Made by a program: the position numbers and the translations under genes. A DNA stretch of 64,000 bases from Anaerolineales bacterium (lineage in GTDB: Bacteria; Chloroflexota; Anaerolineae; JAAEKA01), in contig JACKBI010000018.1 in the NCBI GenBank assembly GCA_020634615.1, positions 66,245 to 130,244 of the forward strand, written 5' to 3'. Below, in pieces: positions 1-9,789 of this stretch (the stretch's first letter is position 1; the number at the start of each line of letters is the position of its first letter). The notes under the pieces are model-generated. The model saw only the letters and a list, made by a program, of their open reading frames with translations. It ran no database searches and was not told where the DNA came from.

Positions 1-1
1 G

Positions 2-751
2 CCGGACGATGTCCACACCCCTGGCTGCTTCGTGGACTACCTCGTCCAGGCGCACACCACGCTGGAAGACCTGGGCAGTTCGGCCGGCGGCGACGCGGGT
101 GGCAAGCGGGTCGAGGACGAGCGCATGGCCATCGCCCGGCGTGCGCTGGCGGCGCTGCAACCGGGCGACGTGGTCAATCTGGGCGTTGGCATCCCGACCC
201 TGGTGGCCGACCTGATCACGCCGCAGCACGGCATCAACCTGCATACCGAGAACGGGATGCTGGGCGTCGGCCCGGCGCCGGAGAGCGGCGGCGCGCTGGA
301 GTATCCCGTCAACGCCGGCAAGCTGCCGGTGACCGCCCTGCCGGGCGCCAGCTACTTCGACAGTGCAGCCTCCTTCGCTATGATCCGCGGCGGACACGTG
401 GACGTGGCGGTGATGGGTGGGTTGCAGGTGGACGAGGCGGGCAATCTGGCCAACTGGGCGGTGCCGGGCCGGCCACTGCTGGGCGTCGGCGGCGCGATGG
501 ACCTGGCGACCGGCGCCAAGCGGCTGATCATCACCATGACCCACACCGACCCCAAGGGGCGCTCCAAGATCGTGCCCGAATGCACCTTGCCTCTGACGGC
601 GCGCGGTGCGGTGAGCATGATCATCACCGAACTGGCGGTCTTCGAGTTCGTCGACGGGCAGTTGACGCTGACTGAATTGATGCCCGGCGCGACTCTGGAG
701 GACGTGCGAGACAAAACCAGCGCGCGCTTCGCGGAAGTACTGCGCGGATGA
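2..751 (+). CDS. 3-oxoacid (acetoacetyl/succinyl) CoA-transferase, fused A-B type, C-terminal part
   Basis: Transfers CoA between succinyl-CoA or acetyl-CoA and a 3-oxoacid such as acetoacetate, in the cytoplasm. The frame is open from base 2. The first residues (PDDVHTPGCFVDYLVQ) resemble the C-terminal end of a subunit A. After a linker, a full subunit B follows with NLGVGIPTLV and the TENGMLGVGP segment, whose Glu is the CoA-accepting catalytic residue in the family. No start codon with a ribosome site separates the two parts, so this looks like a fused A-B enzyme cut by the window edge rather than a separate B gene. A GTG at 32 could only give an odd N-terminus. The regulator gene starts 36 bases downstream. 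Confidence 0.85.
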   Translation, partial: PDDVHTPGCFVDYLVQAHTTLEDLGSSAGGDAGGKRVEDERMAIARRALAALQPGDVVNLGVGIPTLVADLITPQHGINLHTENGMLGVGPAPESGGALEYPVNAGKLPVTALPGASYFDSAASFAMIRGGHVDVAVMGGLQVDEAGNLANWAVPGRPLLGVGGAMDLATGAKRLIITMTHTDPKGRSKIVPECTLPLTARGAVSMIITELAVFEFVDGQLTLTELMPGATLEDVRDKTSARFAEVLRG

Positions 752-786
752 TCTACATCTGCTGAGCTGACGACAACAACAGGCTC

Positions 787-3700
787 ATGACATTGGCATA
801 CAGGTTTGGACGTCCAACCATCGGTGTCCTGGCGGGGTGGCAGTTCTACTGGACTGCCACCCCGTTGAGTTATCTTGATCCTGTCTACCGGGGGATTCGT
901 CTGGCCGCATCTGAGCTGGATTGCAATCTGTTGTTGGGGTGTGGTATGGGGGCCTCGGCCAGCGTGACGGATCTGCTGCGCCCCGCCTGGCCGGTGCCGT
1001 CAGCCGAAGTGGACTTTGTGCCAATCGGGCCGTGGAACACCGATGGGCTGATCGCCGTCAACCCGCTTCACTCGGATGCCCGCTCGCGCTACATGCAAGA
1101 TGTGATGGCTGCCGGTCATCCGGTGGTCTTCGTTGGTTCGGGCGAACGCGGCCCGACGATTTTGGTCGACAACGCGGGCGGCATCATGCAGGCGATGCGC
1201 CATCTGGTGGACCATGGCCACCGGCGCATCGCCTTTGTCGCCGGCAGTCCGCAGGACATGGATGGCGACAGCGGGGACCGGCTGCGGGCTTACCGAACGG
1301 CGCTGCAGGCTTTCGGGTTGGCGGATGATCCGGCGTTGGTGGCCTATGGCCGTCACATCTCCAGCGCAGGCTATGCCGCCATGCAGCAGATAATGAACTC
1401 CGGCGCACCCTTCAGCGCCGTGCTGGCAAGCAACGACGAGTCCGCGCTGGGGGCGATCCAGGGGCTGAAAGAGGCAGGGCGCAGCGTCCCGGACGATATC
1501 GCCGTCATCGGTTTCGACGACCGGCCGGAGAGCGCTGTGCAACAGCCCGCGTTGAGCAGCGTGCGTGTGCCGCTGTTCCGAATGGGATATCAAGCGGCTA
1601 AGTTGCTTCTTCAGCGCATAGAAGGGCACGGCGACATCCCGGAACGGCTAACAGTTCCCACCCGCCTCATCCTGCGCGAGTCCTGTGGCTGCGGTCACAG
1701 CGCCGCACTGGCCGACGTGCTCAACGCCACGACGCTACAGCCGGGAATCCACGGGGCAGATTTACAGCACGAATGGCTCATCGAAAAGATGGCCGCTGTT
1801 GTTCTCGCCGAGACTCAAGGCCTGAGCGAAAACGAGGTGCGGGCGCTTTGCAGTCGGCTTTTCGAGGCCTTCGTCACCAGTGTGCGCCAGCACGACGACA
1901 CACGCTTTCAGAAGACCCTCGACGAGATCTTGGGTCAGGCAATTTCGGGAGGCGATGATGCAACGCTCTGGCAGGCTGCCATCTCGGTTCTGCGTGCCGA
2001 GTTGCCTCAACTGCAAGGCGCCTGGTCGTCGTCCGCGGCCGAGGAGGTCGCGCGTGAGTTGCTTAACCACTCGCGCATCACCATCGGCGCAGTGATGCGC
2101 CAGCAGCACCGCCAATATGTGGTGGACCAGCAATGGACTGCCGATCGCCTCGGCCAGTTGACGGCGCAACTGTTGAACACGCTGGACGAGACCCGGATCT
2201 ACGACATCCTGGCCCGTAGCTTGCCCGAATTGGGAATCGACATGGCCTGGGTGGCGCTGATGGATCCAGACGGGGATGATCCGGTTGCATGGAGCCAGCT
2301 TCGCTCCGTAACCGCTCCCGACGCGGGCGAGATACGCCTGGCGAGTCGTAGCTTCCCACCGGCAGCATGGGTGTCCCGTGCGGAGCCTTTCAGCCTGGCG
2401 TTGCTGCCATTGGTCAGCGGCCTGGGGCGGGCAGGTTACGTAGCGCTGGATGCGGCTCACCTCGACCTGAACGGTGCAATCGCCCAGCAACTGGCCGCGG
2501 CTGTCAATACTGCGCAGCTTTACCGCGAGGCGACTGAGGCTCGTCAGGCAGCAGAGGAAGCGAACCAGATGAAGAGCCGCTTTCTCTCGACGGTCAGCCA
2601 CGAACTGCGCACACCGCTCAATCTGATCGTCGGCCTGAGCGGGCTTCTGATGCAAGCAAACAGCAGTGACGAGCCTCTTCCAGAGCCGATCCGGCTTGAT
2701 GTCCAACGAATTCACGCCAGCGCCCAGCATCTTGGCGGTCTGATCGGAGACGTTCTCGATCTGGCCAGCAGCGACGTTGGTCAATTGCGGTTGACCCGCG
2801 AAGTTATCGATCTGAGCCAGACGCTGCGTCCGGTCGTAGAAACCGGGCAACAGATGGCGGCAGCCAAGGGACTGGCATGGCACGACAGCCTGCCCGAGGC
2901 CGGCGCCTGGGTCTGGGGAGATCGCATGCGGCTGCGTCAGGTTGTCCTGAACCTGGTCAGTAACGCGGTCAAGTTCACCGAACGCGGCGAAGTCGGCCTG
3001 AGTGTGGAAACCAGCGCTGATTCGGTCACCGTCACCGTGCGCGACAGCGGATTGGGCATTCCGCTGGCCGAGCAGGCGGCAGTCTTCGACGAGTTTCGCC
3101 GATCAGAGCGCAGCATCACGCGCGGGTACCGCGGTTTGGGGCTGGGGCTGGCAATCTGCAAGCGCCTCATCACCTTGCACCAGGGGACAATTGGATTGAG
3201 CTCCAGCGGCGTGGAGGGCGCCGGATCGTCCTTCTACTTCACGCTCCCGGCGGTTGCGCCCCCGACTTCGGTTGCGTTACGGTCCACGGCGGCGGAGGCG
3301 GCCAGCCAAAGCGTGTTGGTGTTGGTCCCGCCAGCCGCCAGCGCTGATCGCCTGCGGGCGCACCTGACACAGCGCGGTTTCATCGTCCGGGTCGAGCAGA
3401 TGAACGACTCCCAGACCTGGCTTGCCAGATTGCTCGCGGCTCCTTGCGGCGGCATCGTTCTCGACATCAGCGTGACGCCCGACTACGGCTGGGACGCGCT
3501 CAAGGCCATCAAGAGCAATCCCTTGACGCGTGACATTCCGCTGGTGTTCTATGCAGCCGAACAGAACCAGGGCGCGGTGCTGGAACTTGATTTTCTCACC
3601 AAGCCCATCGAAGCGGCGGAGTTGACGCGGGCGTTGGATACGCGTTGGCTTGTCACCGGCGACGGGCCAGTCGCGCGCACTTTTCTGGTCGTCGACGACG

Positions 3701-4389
3701 ATCCCAACACGCTGGATATGCACGCGCGCATCGTGCAGACCCATTCGCCCGGCAGCCCGGTGTTGCGGGCGCGCAACGGGCGCGATGCGCTGGAGATCCT
3801 GCAGCGGTCGCATGTCGATCTCGTCCTGCTTGACCTGATGATGGCGGAGATGGATGGCTTTGGGCTGTTGGAGGCGATGCGCGAGCGGGATGGACTGCGC
3901 GATATACCGGTCATCGTGATCACTGGCCAGGTGTTGACAGCCGCAGAGATGGCGCGGTTGAACACCGGCGTGGTGACGGTGCTCAGCAAGGGGCTGTTTA
4001 GCCTGGACGAGACTTTGGCGCACCTTGACGCTGCCTTACAGCGGCAACGCAAGCTCAGCAGTGAGGCACAGCGTCTGGTGCGCAAGGCGATGGCCTACGT
4101 CCATCAGAACTACCATCGGCCCCTGTCACGCCACGACTTGGCGCGTTACGTTGCAATGAGCAGCGACTATCTGACCTACTGCTTCCGGCAGGAACTGGGA
4201 ATGACTCCCATAGCCTACCTGAATCGCTATCGTGTGACCCAGGCTCGGCTTATGCTCGACCGGTCAGACAAAAACATCACCGAGATCGCTCTGGACGTGG
4301 GATTTTCAGATAGCGGCTATTTCAGTCGCGTCTTTCGCAAGGAAACCGGCATGTCGCCGGATGCCTATCGCCGCAGCCGCAGCCCATGA
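787..4389 (+). CDS. Hybrid sensor kinase with LacI-type sugar-binding domain, two receiver domains and AraC output
   Basis: One polypeptide of 1,200 residues carries a whole signalling path. Residues ~8-300 resemble a LacI-family periplasmic-binding-type sensor, without the LacI helix-turn-helix, and end in a Cys-rich ESCGCGH. Residues ~450-585 look like a degenerate GAF. A histidine kinase follows: SHELRTP with phospho-acceptor His605, N-box Asn722/Asn726, then DSGLGIP and RGLGLGL glycine boxes. Residues ~835-940 form a receiver-like fold whose acidic pocket is lost but which keeps LTKP. A canonical receiver follows (VVDDDPN, Asp1016 in LLDLMM). The last ~105 residues are two AraC-type helix-turn-helices. 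No membrane segment or signal peptide is visible, so it probably senses a cytoplasmic sugar. The two genes downstream encode beta-glucan enzymes, which makes them its likely targets; this is an inference from order. Confidence 0.9.
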   Translation: MTLAYRFGRPTIGVLAGWQFYWTATPLSYLDPVYRGIRLAASELDCNLLLGCGMGASASVTDLLRPAWPVPSAEVDFVPIGPWNTDGLIAVNPLHSDARSRYMQDVMAAGHPVVFVGSGERGPTILVDNAGGIMQAMRHLVDHGHRRIAFVAGSPQDMDGDSGDRLRAYRTALQAFGLADDPALVAYGRHISSAGYAAMQQIMNSGAPFSAVLASNDESALGAIQGLKEAGRSVPDDIAVIGFDDRPESAVQQPALSSVRVPLFRMGYQAAKLLLQRIEGHGDIPERLTVPTRLILRESCGCGHSAALADVLNATTLQPGIHGADLQHEWLIEKMAAVVLAETQGLSENEVRALCSRLFEAFVTSVRQHDDTRFQKTLDEILGQAISGGDDATLWQAAISVLRAELPQLQGAWSSSAAEEVARELLNHSRITIGAVMRQQHRQYVVDQQWTADRLGQLTAQLLNTLDETRIYDILARSLPELGIDMAWVALMDPDGDDPVAWSQLRSVTAPDAGEIRLASRSFPPAAWVSRAEPFSLALLPLVSGLGRAGYVALDAAHLDLNGAIAQQLAAAVNTAQLYREATEARQAAEEANQMKSRFLSTVSHELRTPLNLIVGLSGLLMQANSSDEPLPEPIRLDVQRIHASAQHLGGLIGDVLDLASSDVGQLRLTREVIDLSQTLRPVVETGQQMAAAKGLAWHDSLPEAGAWVWGDRMRLRQVVLNLVSNAVKFTERGEVGLSVETSADSVTVTVRDSGLGIPLAEQAAVFDEFRRSERSITRGYRGLGLGLAICKRLITLHQGTIGLSSSGVEGAGSSFYFTLPAVAPPTSVALRSTAAEAASQSVLVLVPPAASADRLRAHLTQRGFIVRVEQMNDSQTWLARLLAAPCGGIVLDISVTPDYGWDALKAIKSNPLTRDIPLVFYAAEQNQGAVLELDFLTKPIEAAELTRALDTRWLVTGDGPVARTFLVVDDDPNTLDMHARIVQTHSPGSPVLRARNGRDALEILQRSHVDLVLLDLMMAEMDGFGLLEAMRERDGLRDIPVIVITGQVLTAAEMARLNTGVVTVLSKGLFSLDETLAHLDAALQRQRKLSSEAQRLVRKAMAYVHQNYHRPLSRHDLARYVAMSSDYLTYCFRQELGMTPIAYLNRYRVTQARLMLDRSDKNITEIALDVGFSDSGYFSRVFRKETGMSPDAYRRSRSP

Positions 4390-4414
4390 CAACATTTCGA
4401 CATGACATGTTGTC
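4388..4414. repeat. Inverted repeat at the end of the regulator gene
   Basis: GACAACAT at 4388-4395 is the reverse complement of ATGTTGTC at 4407-4414, with an 11-base spacer. It overlaps the stop codon of the regulator. There is no T tract, so it is at best a weak terminator. It could instead be an operator for the AraC-type regulator ahead of the GH16 gene. The rest of 4415-4648 has no gene; it holds a possible -10 box TACAAT at 4477-4482 without a convincing -35 box, as expected of an activator-dependent promoter. Confidence 0.35.
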
Positions 4415-4648
4415 GTTCTCCATGATTTGTCCTCTGATTTCCCGCTTTTCTCCAGGCAACCAGGCGGCCTTTCCCATACAATGAAATCAGCGGATGGTTG
4501 CATTCCCGACGCGCCCACGGAGGGAGCACTGTCGTCCGCGCGTCCGGCCAGTGGCTGATCAGGTGACTGGCGACACGCTATTCCGTCCACTCGCAACCAG
4601 TTGCTGGGCCAGCGGCCCACGTCCTACCAAACCTCAAGGAGTTTCAAG

Positions 4649-7600
4649 ATGCATAAGAGATGGCCTACCTTCATTGCGCTGCCCATAATGGTCGCAGGTG
4701 TGCTCCTGCTGGCGCTGACCGTCAGCGCCGCTGCTGGCCACGATCAGGCCAGCCCTGGCGCCATTCAGGCGCTCCCCGTCGTCGATGATTTCGAGGATGG
4801 CCTGCCGGCTGGCTGGTTCCAGTATGGCGACTACGGCAGTGGCACGGCAATCGCCACCAATGTTGTACCGACCGACACAGTGCCAGGTTCGACAGCCGAC
4901 AACCACGTTCTGGAGATCGACTATACCAGCGCGGGCTGGGGCGCCGGCACCGGACGCAATCTGGGCGGCGAAGACTGGTCGTCCTATGACGGCATGGCAT
5001 TCTGGTTCCAGGGACTGGACAGCGGCGCGACCTTCCGCGTTGTCCTCAGCGACAACCTGAACCCAAACTTGCCCGGCGACACCGCCGAGCGCTTCGCCTA
5101 TGAGTTCGTCGACGACAGCAGCGGCTGGCGTCACATCAACATCCCGTGGGGCGCGTTTTTCCGCGACTATGCCTACCAGCCGCCGGGCGCGCCCGACGAT
5201 GGACTGACGCTGACCGAGATGCAGGCCTATGCGTTTGCGCTGCCGGTCGGCACCGCCGGCGCAATTTACGTCGACGACGTTCGCCTGGTATCCTTTGACG
5301 TGGTGGACAACTTCGAGGACGGTCTGCCGGCCGGCTGGTTCCAGTACGGCGACTACGGCAGCGGCACGGCTATCAGCACTACTGTGATAGTCACCGACAC
5401 AGTGCCCGGCTTGCCTGATGACAACCACGTGCTGGAGATCGACTACACCAGCGCCGGCTGGGGCGCGGGCACCGGCCGTGACCTGGGTGGCGCCGATTGG
5501 AGCTCTGCCGGCGGCCTGGGCTTCTGGTTCTACGGCAGCAACAGCGACGCCATGTATCGGGTGATCCTCAGCGACAACCTCAATCCCAATCTGCCCGGCG
5601 ACACGGCCGAACGCTTCGCCTATGAGTTCTATGACGACTTCGGGGGCTGGCGCTTCATCAGCATCCCCTGGGCCAGCTTCTTCCGCGACTACGCTTACCA
5701 GCCGCCGGGCGCGCCCGACGACGGTCTGACACTGACCGACATGCAGGCCTACGCCTTTGCGCTACCGGCCGGCACGCGCGTCACCGACATCGACGAAGTT
5801 ACGTTGTTCGGCGATGGTGTGGTGGAGCTCAAGGTGGCGTTCGAGAGCGCCAACACCAACGTGACCGAAGGCGACACGGCTGTCGTCTCCGTAACGCTCA
5901 ACGCCGCGGCCGCCGTGCCGGTGACGGTGACCTACGCCACCGCGGACGATACCGCCGTGGCGGACGTGGACTACGAGGCCACCAGCGGCCAACTCGTCTT
6001 CGCACCCGGCAGCACCGTCGAGACCTTCGACGTACAGACCATCGACAACTCGGTGGACGACGGCGATCTTGTCGCGCTGCTCAGCCTGTCCGATCCCGTC
6101 AACGCGACGCTGGGCGCGCGCAGCAATGCGACACTGACCATCGTCGACGATGAACTGACCACCTCGACCGGTAAATCGCACATCATCGACGACTTCAACG
6201 ACGGCCAATTGCCCACCGGCCTGGATCCCGACGGACTGGGTGTGGGCTTCGTCACCTGGAACGCCACCGGCGCCAGCGTGGCAATCACCACCACCGACTC
6301 GCCGCCTGCGCCAGTGCCTGGGTTGGGCGAACCGAATTCGGTGTTGAACGAGGCGTTGACCATCGGGCCGGGCCAGTGGGCCGGCTTCACCCACGCCTTC
6401 TCTAACGAGGCAGTTGACGAATGGGTGCCGCAGGACTGGTCCCCCTATGTCGGGTTCAGTGTCTGGCTCTACGGCAATAACACCGGCGGAACGCTGTTCG
6501 TCGACATCCTGGACAACCGCAACCCCGGCTCTACCACCGATGACGCCGAACGCTGGAGCGTGGATATTCCCGACAACTTCAGCGGCTGGCAGTACTTCGA
6601 GCTTCCGTGGGCCGACTTCCACCGCAAGGATATCGGCAACGGCGCGCCCAACGACGGTTTCACCCTGACCGAGGTGCACGGCTATGGCATTGGCGGCTAC
6701 GGCAACGTGGACATGGGCAGCCAGAACTACTACGTGGATAACGTGGGCGTCATGCTGCGCGTGACCACCGTCGACGACTTCAACGACGGTCAACTGCCCA
6801 GCGGCACGGATCCGAACGGACTGGGCGTGGGTTTTGTCACCTGGAACGCCACCGGCGCGAGCGTCGCGATCACGACCACCGACTCGCCGCCGGCCGCCGT
6901 GCCGGGACTGCCTGTACCTAACGGCGTGCTGCAGGAAGATTTGACCATCGGACCCGGCCAGTGGGCAGGTTTCACCCACGCGTTCAGCAACGAAGCCGTG
7001 GATGAATGGGTGCCGCAGGATTGGAGCACCTACGAGGGCATCTGCCTCTGGATCTACGGCAACAACACCGGCGGTACGCTCTTCCTCGACATCCTGGACA
7101 ACCGCAATCCCGGCTCAACCACCGATGACGCCGAGCGCTGGAGCCTGGACATCCCCGATAACTTCTCCGGCTGGCAGTTCTTCCAGTTCGCCTGGAGCGA
7201 CTTCCATCGCAAGGATATCGGCAATGGCGCGCCCAACGATGGCTTCACCCTGACCGAGGTATACGGCTACGGCATCGGCGGCTATGGCAATGTGGACATG
7301 GGCAGCAATACCTATTACGTGGATCAGGTGTCGATCTTCGGTAACACGGGCGGGGTGGTCGAGCCGCTGCAGATCGAGTTCGCCAGCAGCACTTACGAAG
7401 TGCCTGAGGGCGACACCGCGGTGATCACCGTAACCCTCAACATGACCTCCGCGCTGCCGGTCTCCATCAACTACACCACTGCGGAAGGCTATGCCACGCC
7501 AGATCGGGACTACATTCCCACCAGCGGTACACTGGTAATCGATCCGGGCCAGCTTGAGCAGACGTTTGAGGTGGTCACCCTGCTGGACTACAAGTACAAG

Positions 7601-9544
7601 GGCGACCAGAACCTGATGCTCAACCTGCGCGATCCTGTCAATGCCGACGCCGGCTTCCAGGTGCAGGCCGTGCTGACCATTCTTGAGACTGACCAGCCTG
7701 ATCCAGCCATGCTCGACGATTTCCAGGGCTTCTACCGCTTCGAGCCATCGGGTGATGTGAACCTGTCGATCACCGAGGTCATGACGGGCACGCCCATGGC
7801 CGTGCCGGGCCAGTGGACCTACGAAGACGTCCTCACCGGCGTCTACGGTCCCGCCGGCGGCAGCGCGCCCAGCTTCACGCGCACCTTCCCCAACAGTCAG
7901 GACTGGACCGGCTACAACGGGCTCAGCTTCTGGTACTATGGCAGCAACAGCGGCCAGCCTATCACCGTCAACGTACTGGACAACCAGGCGACCACTACCG
8001 CCCAGACACCGCCCGGCGACTGGGAACTGGTCTGGAGCGACGAGTTCGACAACGCCGCCGGCACGACCCCCAATCCCAACGTCTGGAGCGCGGAGATCGG
8101 CGACGGCTCGCTCAACGGCATCCCCGGCTGGGGCAACAGCGAGTTGCAGTTCTACACCGACAACGCAGCCACCGATGGCAGCGGCAACCTGACCATCACT
8201 CTGGATCAGGCCGAGCCTGCGCAACAGTTGCTTTGCTGGTACGGCCCGTGCGAGTACACCTCGGCCCGCCTGATCTCGGCTAACAAGGTCGAGGCGCAGT
8301 ATGGCCGCATCGAGTCCCGTGTTCTCGTGCCCGACGGCGCAGCCGGGCTGTGGCCTGCCTTCTGGATGCTGGGCACCAACATCGGCGAGGTCGGTTGGCC
8401 GCAGAGCGGCGAGATCGACATCATGGAGTACGTCAGCCGCAATCCCAATGAGGTGTTCGGCACGATCCACGGCCCCGGTTACTCGGGCGGCGCGGCCTTC
8501 GGTGACACCTACACTTTGCAGCAGCCTGTGGCCGAGAACTACCACACCTTCGCGGTGGAGTGGTCGCCCGACGAAATTCACTGGTTCGTGGATGGCATCA
8601 ACTACCACAACGCGACCCCGGCCGACGTGGCTCCCAACGAGTGGGTCTTCAACCACCCCTTCTACGTGATCTTGAACCTGGCTGTCGGCGGCAACTTCGG
8701 CGGCACGGTCAGCCCCGACCTGACGCTGCCGCAGCAGATGCAGGTGGACTACGTGCGGGTCTATCAGGCACCCAACACGTCGGAGCGCTTCGAGGCCAGC
8801 TTCGTTGACGACTTCAGCGGTTGGCGTCAGGTATCGGTACCCTTCTCGTCCTTCACTCGCAGCGCCCAGCAGCCGGCCGGTGCGCCGAACGATGGCTTCG
8901 GACTGAACGATGTCTGGGGCTACGGCGTGACCCTGCCGGCCAACAGCAGCGGCACGCTGCACATGGACCAGGTGCAACTGGCGCAGATACCGACCGTCGA
9001 GCGGTCGCGACGGTTCAACGTCGATCGCGATACGTTCATCAACGGCACCCAGCCAGGCGCTTTCAACGGTACCTCACAAACCATGTGGGTCGGTTTCTTC
9101 GACCAGATGCGCCCCGTCGTCCACGTGCCCATCAGCGGTATCCCCAACGATGCCGAGATCGATCTGGCGTACCTGTATCTTTACGTTACCGAGGGCCGCG
9201 GTTTCAGCATGTGGTCTGGCTCAGTGATCCCGAGCGTGCAGGCGCATCCGATCACAACTCCGTGGATGCCTGATCCGGTCAACTGGTGGACGCCATGGAA
9301 CTTCCCCGGCGGCGACTACGGTCCTGCCGTAGGCTCCAACCATCTGGGATCCGGCAAGATCGGCACGTGGCTGCGACTGGACATCACCAGCGCCGTCCAG
9401 AACACTGTCAGCACTGGTGTCAACTACGGTTACATCCTGACGTCCGACGACAATCACGGTGTTCGCTACGGTTTGTCAACCCAGGATTACTGGGATCCTT
9501 CCAAGACAGGTTACGTCCGCGTGTACTACCGCACCGTGAATTGA
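4649..9544 (+). CDS. Secreted multidomain GH16 endo-beta-1,3-glucanase (laminarinase-like)
   Basis: Extracellular hydrolase predicted to cut beta-1,3-glucan. The start at 4649 is set by AAGGAG at 4636-4641 and by the signal peptide that begins MHKRWPTFIALP and ends near VSAAAG. Approximate order in residues: carbohydrate-binding-like modules 43-214 and 217-387 (each opening DNFEDGLPAGW or similar), Calx-beta 390-504, modules 510-702 and 707-897 (FNDGQLP type), Calx-beta 907-1014, half of a fifth module 1020-1122, GH16 1123-1376, the other half of the fifth module 1377-1446, and a C-terminal DNRLRE-like domain. The GH16 part has DEF...W, GWGNSELQFYT, GLWPAFWML and GEIDIMEY, with catalytic Glu1255 and Glu1260 and Asp1257. 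It sits between the sensor gene and the phosphorylase gene. The CBM family is not certain; CBM11-like is my best guess. Confidence 0.9.
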   Translation: MHKRWPTFIALPIMVAGVLLLALTVSAAAGHDQASPGAIQALPVVDDFEDGLPAGWFQYGDYGSGTAIATNVVPTDTVPGSTADNHVLEIDYTSAGWGAGTGRNLGGEDWSSYDGMAFWFQGLDSGATFRVVLSDNLNPNLPGDTAERFAYEFVDDSSGWRHINIPWGAFFRDYAYQPPGAPDDGLTLTEMQAYAFALPVGTAGAIYVDDVRLVSFDVVDNFEDGLPAGWFQYGDYGSGTAISTTVIVTDTVPGLPDDNHVLEIDYTSAGWGAGTGRDLGGADWSSAGGLGFWFYGSNSDAMYRVILSDNLNPNLPGDTAERFAYEFYDDFGGWRFISIPWASFFRDYAYQPPGAPDDGLTLTDMQAYAFALPAGTRVTDIDEVTLFGDGVVELKVAFESANTNVTEGDTAVVSVTLNAAAAVPVTVTYATADDTAVADVDYEATSGQLVFAPGSTVETFDVQTIDNSVDDGDLVALLSLSDPVNATLGARSNATLTIVDDELTTSTGKSHIIDDFNDGQLPTGLDPDGLGVGFVTWNATGASVAITTTDSPPAPVPGLGEPNSVLNEALTIGPGQWAGFTHAFSNEAVDEWVPQDWSPYVGFSVWLYGNNTGGTLFVDILDNRNPGSTTDDAERWSVDIPDNFSGWQYFELPWADFHRKDIGNGAPNDGFTLTEVHGYGIGGYGNVDMGSQNYYVDNVGVMLRVTTVDDFNDGQLPSGTDPNGLGVGFVTWNATGASVAITTTDSPPAAVPGLPVPNGVLQEDLTIGPGQWAGFTHAFSNEAVDEWVPQDWSTYEGICLWIYGNNTGGTLFLDILDNRNPGSTTDDAERWSLDIPDNFSGWQFFQFAWSDFHRKDIGNGAPNDGFTLTEVYGYGIGGYGNVDMGSNTYYVDQVSIFGNTGGVVEPLQIEFASSTYEVPEGDTAVITVTLNMTSALPVSINYTTAEGYATPDRDYIPTSGTLVIDPGQLEQTFEVVTLLDYKYKGDQNLMLNLRDPVNADAGFQVQAVLTILETDQPDPAMLDDFQGFYRFEPSGDVNLSITEVMTGTPMAVPGQWTYEDVLTGVYGPAGGSAPSFTRTFPNSQDWTGYNGLSFWYYGSNSGQPITVNVLDNQATTTAQTPPGDWELVWSDEFDNAAGTTPNPNVWSAEIGDGSLNGIPGWGNSELQFYTDNAATDGSGNLTITLDQAEPAQQLLCWYGPCEYTSARLISANKVEAQYGRIESRVLVPDGAAGLWPAFWMLGTNIGEVGWPQSGEIDIMEYVSRNPNEVFGTIHGPGYSGGAAFGDTYTLQQPVAENYHTFAVEWSPDEIHWFVDGINYHNATPADVAPNEWVFNHPFYVILNLAVGGNFGGTVSPDLTLPQQMQVDYVRVYQAPNTSERFEASFVDDFSGWRQVSVPFSSFTRSAQQPAGAPNDGFGLNDVWGYGVTLPANSSGTLHMDQVQLAQIPTVERSRRFNVDRDTFINGTQPGAFNGTSQTMWVGFFDQMRPVVHVPISGIPNDAEIDLAYLYLYVTEGRGFSMWSGSVIPSVQAHPITTPWMPDPVNWWTPWNFPGGDYGPAVGSNHLGSGKIGTWLRLDITSAVQNTVSTGVNYGYILTSDDNHGVRYGLSTQDYWDPSKTGYVRVYYRTVN

Positions 9545-9566
9545 ACACGTCGTAGTTGAGTAGATC

Positions 9567-9631
9567 AGGTGCCTGGCACTTCCAAACGGGTTTCGGGCGC
9601 GGCAGCGTCTCCGGGCAAGTGCCAGGCACCT
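9567..9631. repeat. REP-like inverted pair, AGGTGCCTGGCACTT type
   Basis: AGGTGCCTGGCACTT at 9567-9581 is a perfect reverse complement of 9617-9631, across 35 bases. Each arm is also itself a near-palindrome (GTGCC-T-GGCAC). It lies 23 bases after the GH16 stop codon and may stop transcription or protect the 3' end. No T tract follows. The remaining intergenic DNA to 9789 shows no gene. Confidence 0.75.
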
Positions 9632-9789
9632 TTCATCCAAGCAAGAAAAGCAATGTTCTCAACGATCTGCAGCAGGACGCTGGCCATGCGCTACATCCTG
9701 CCAAATTACAGCAGAGAGAAGCAGCCTCTGAAGGCGACCTCCATGTCTTTACCGGGTGCGGTTTCGCTGCCTGAGCGCGTGCTGATGAT

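Noticed and set aside
7115..8977. 620-codon open frame on the minus strand
   Set aside because: It lies wholly inside the GH16 gene, has no family pattern, and GC-rich third positions explain the lack of stops.
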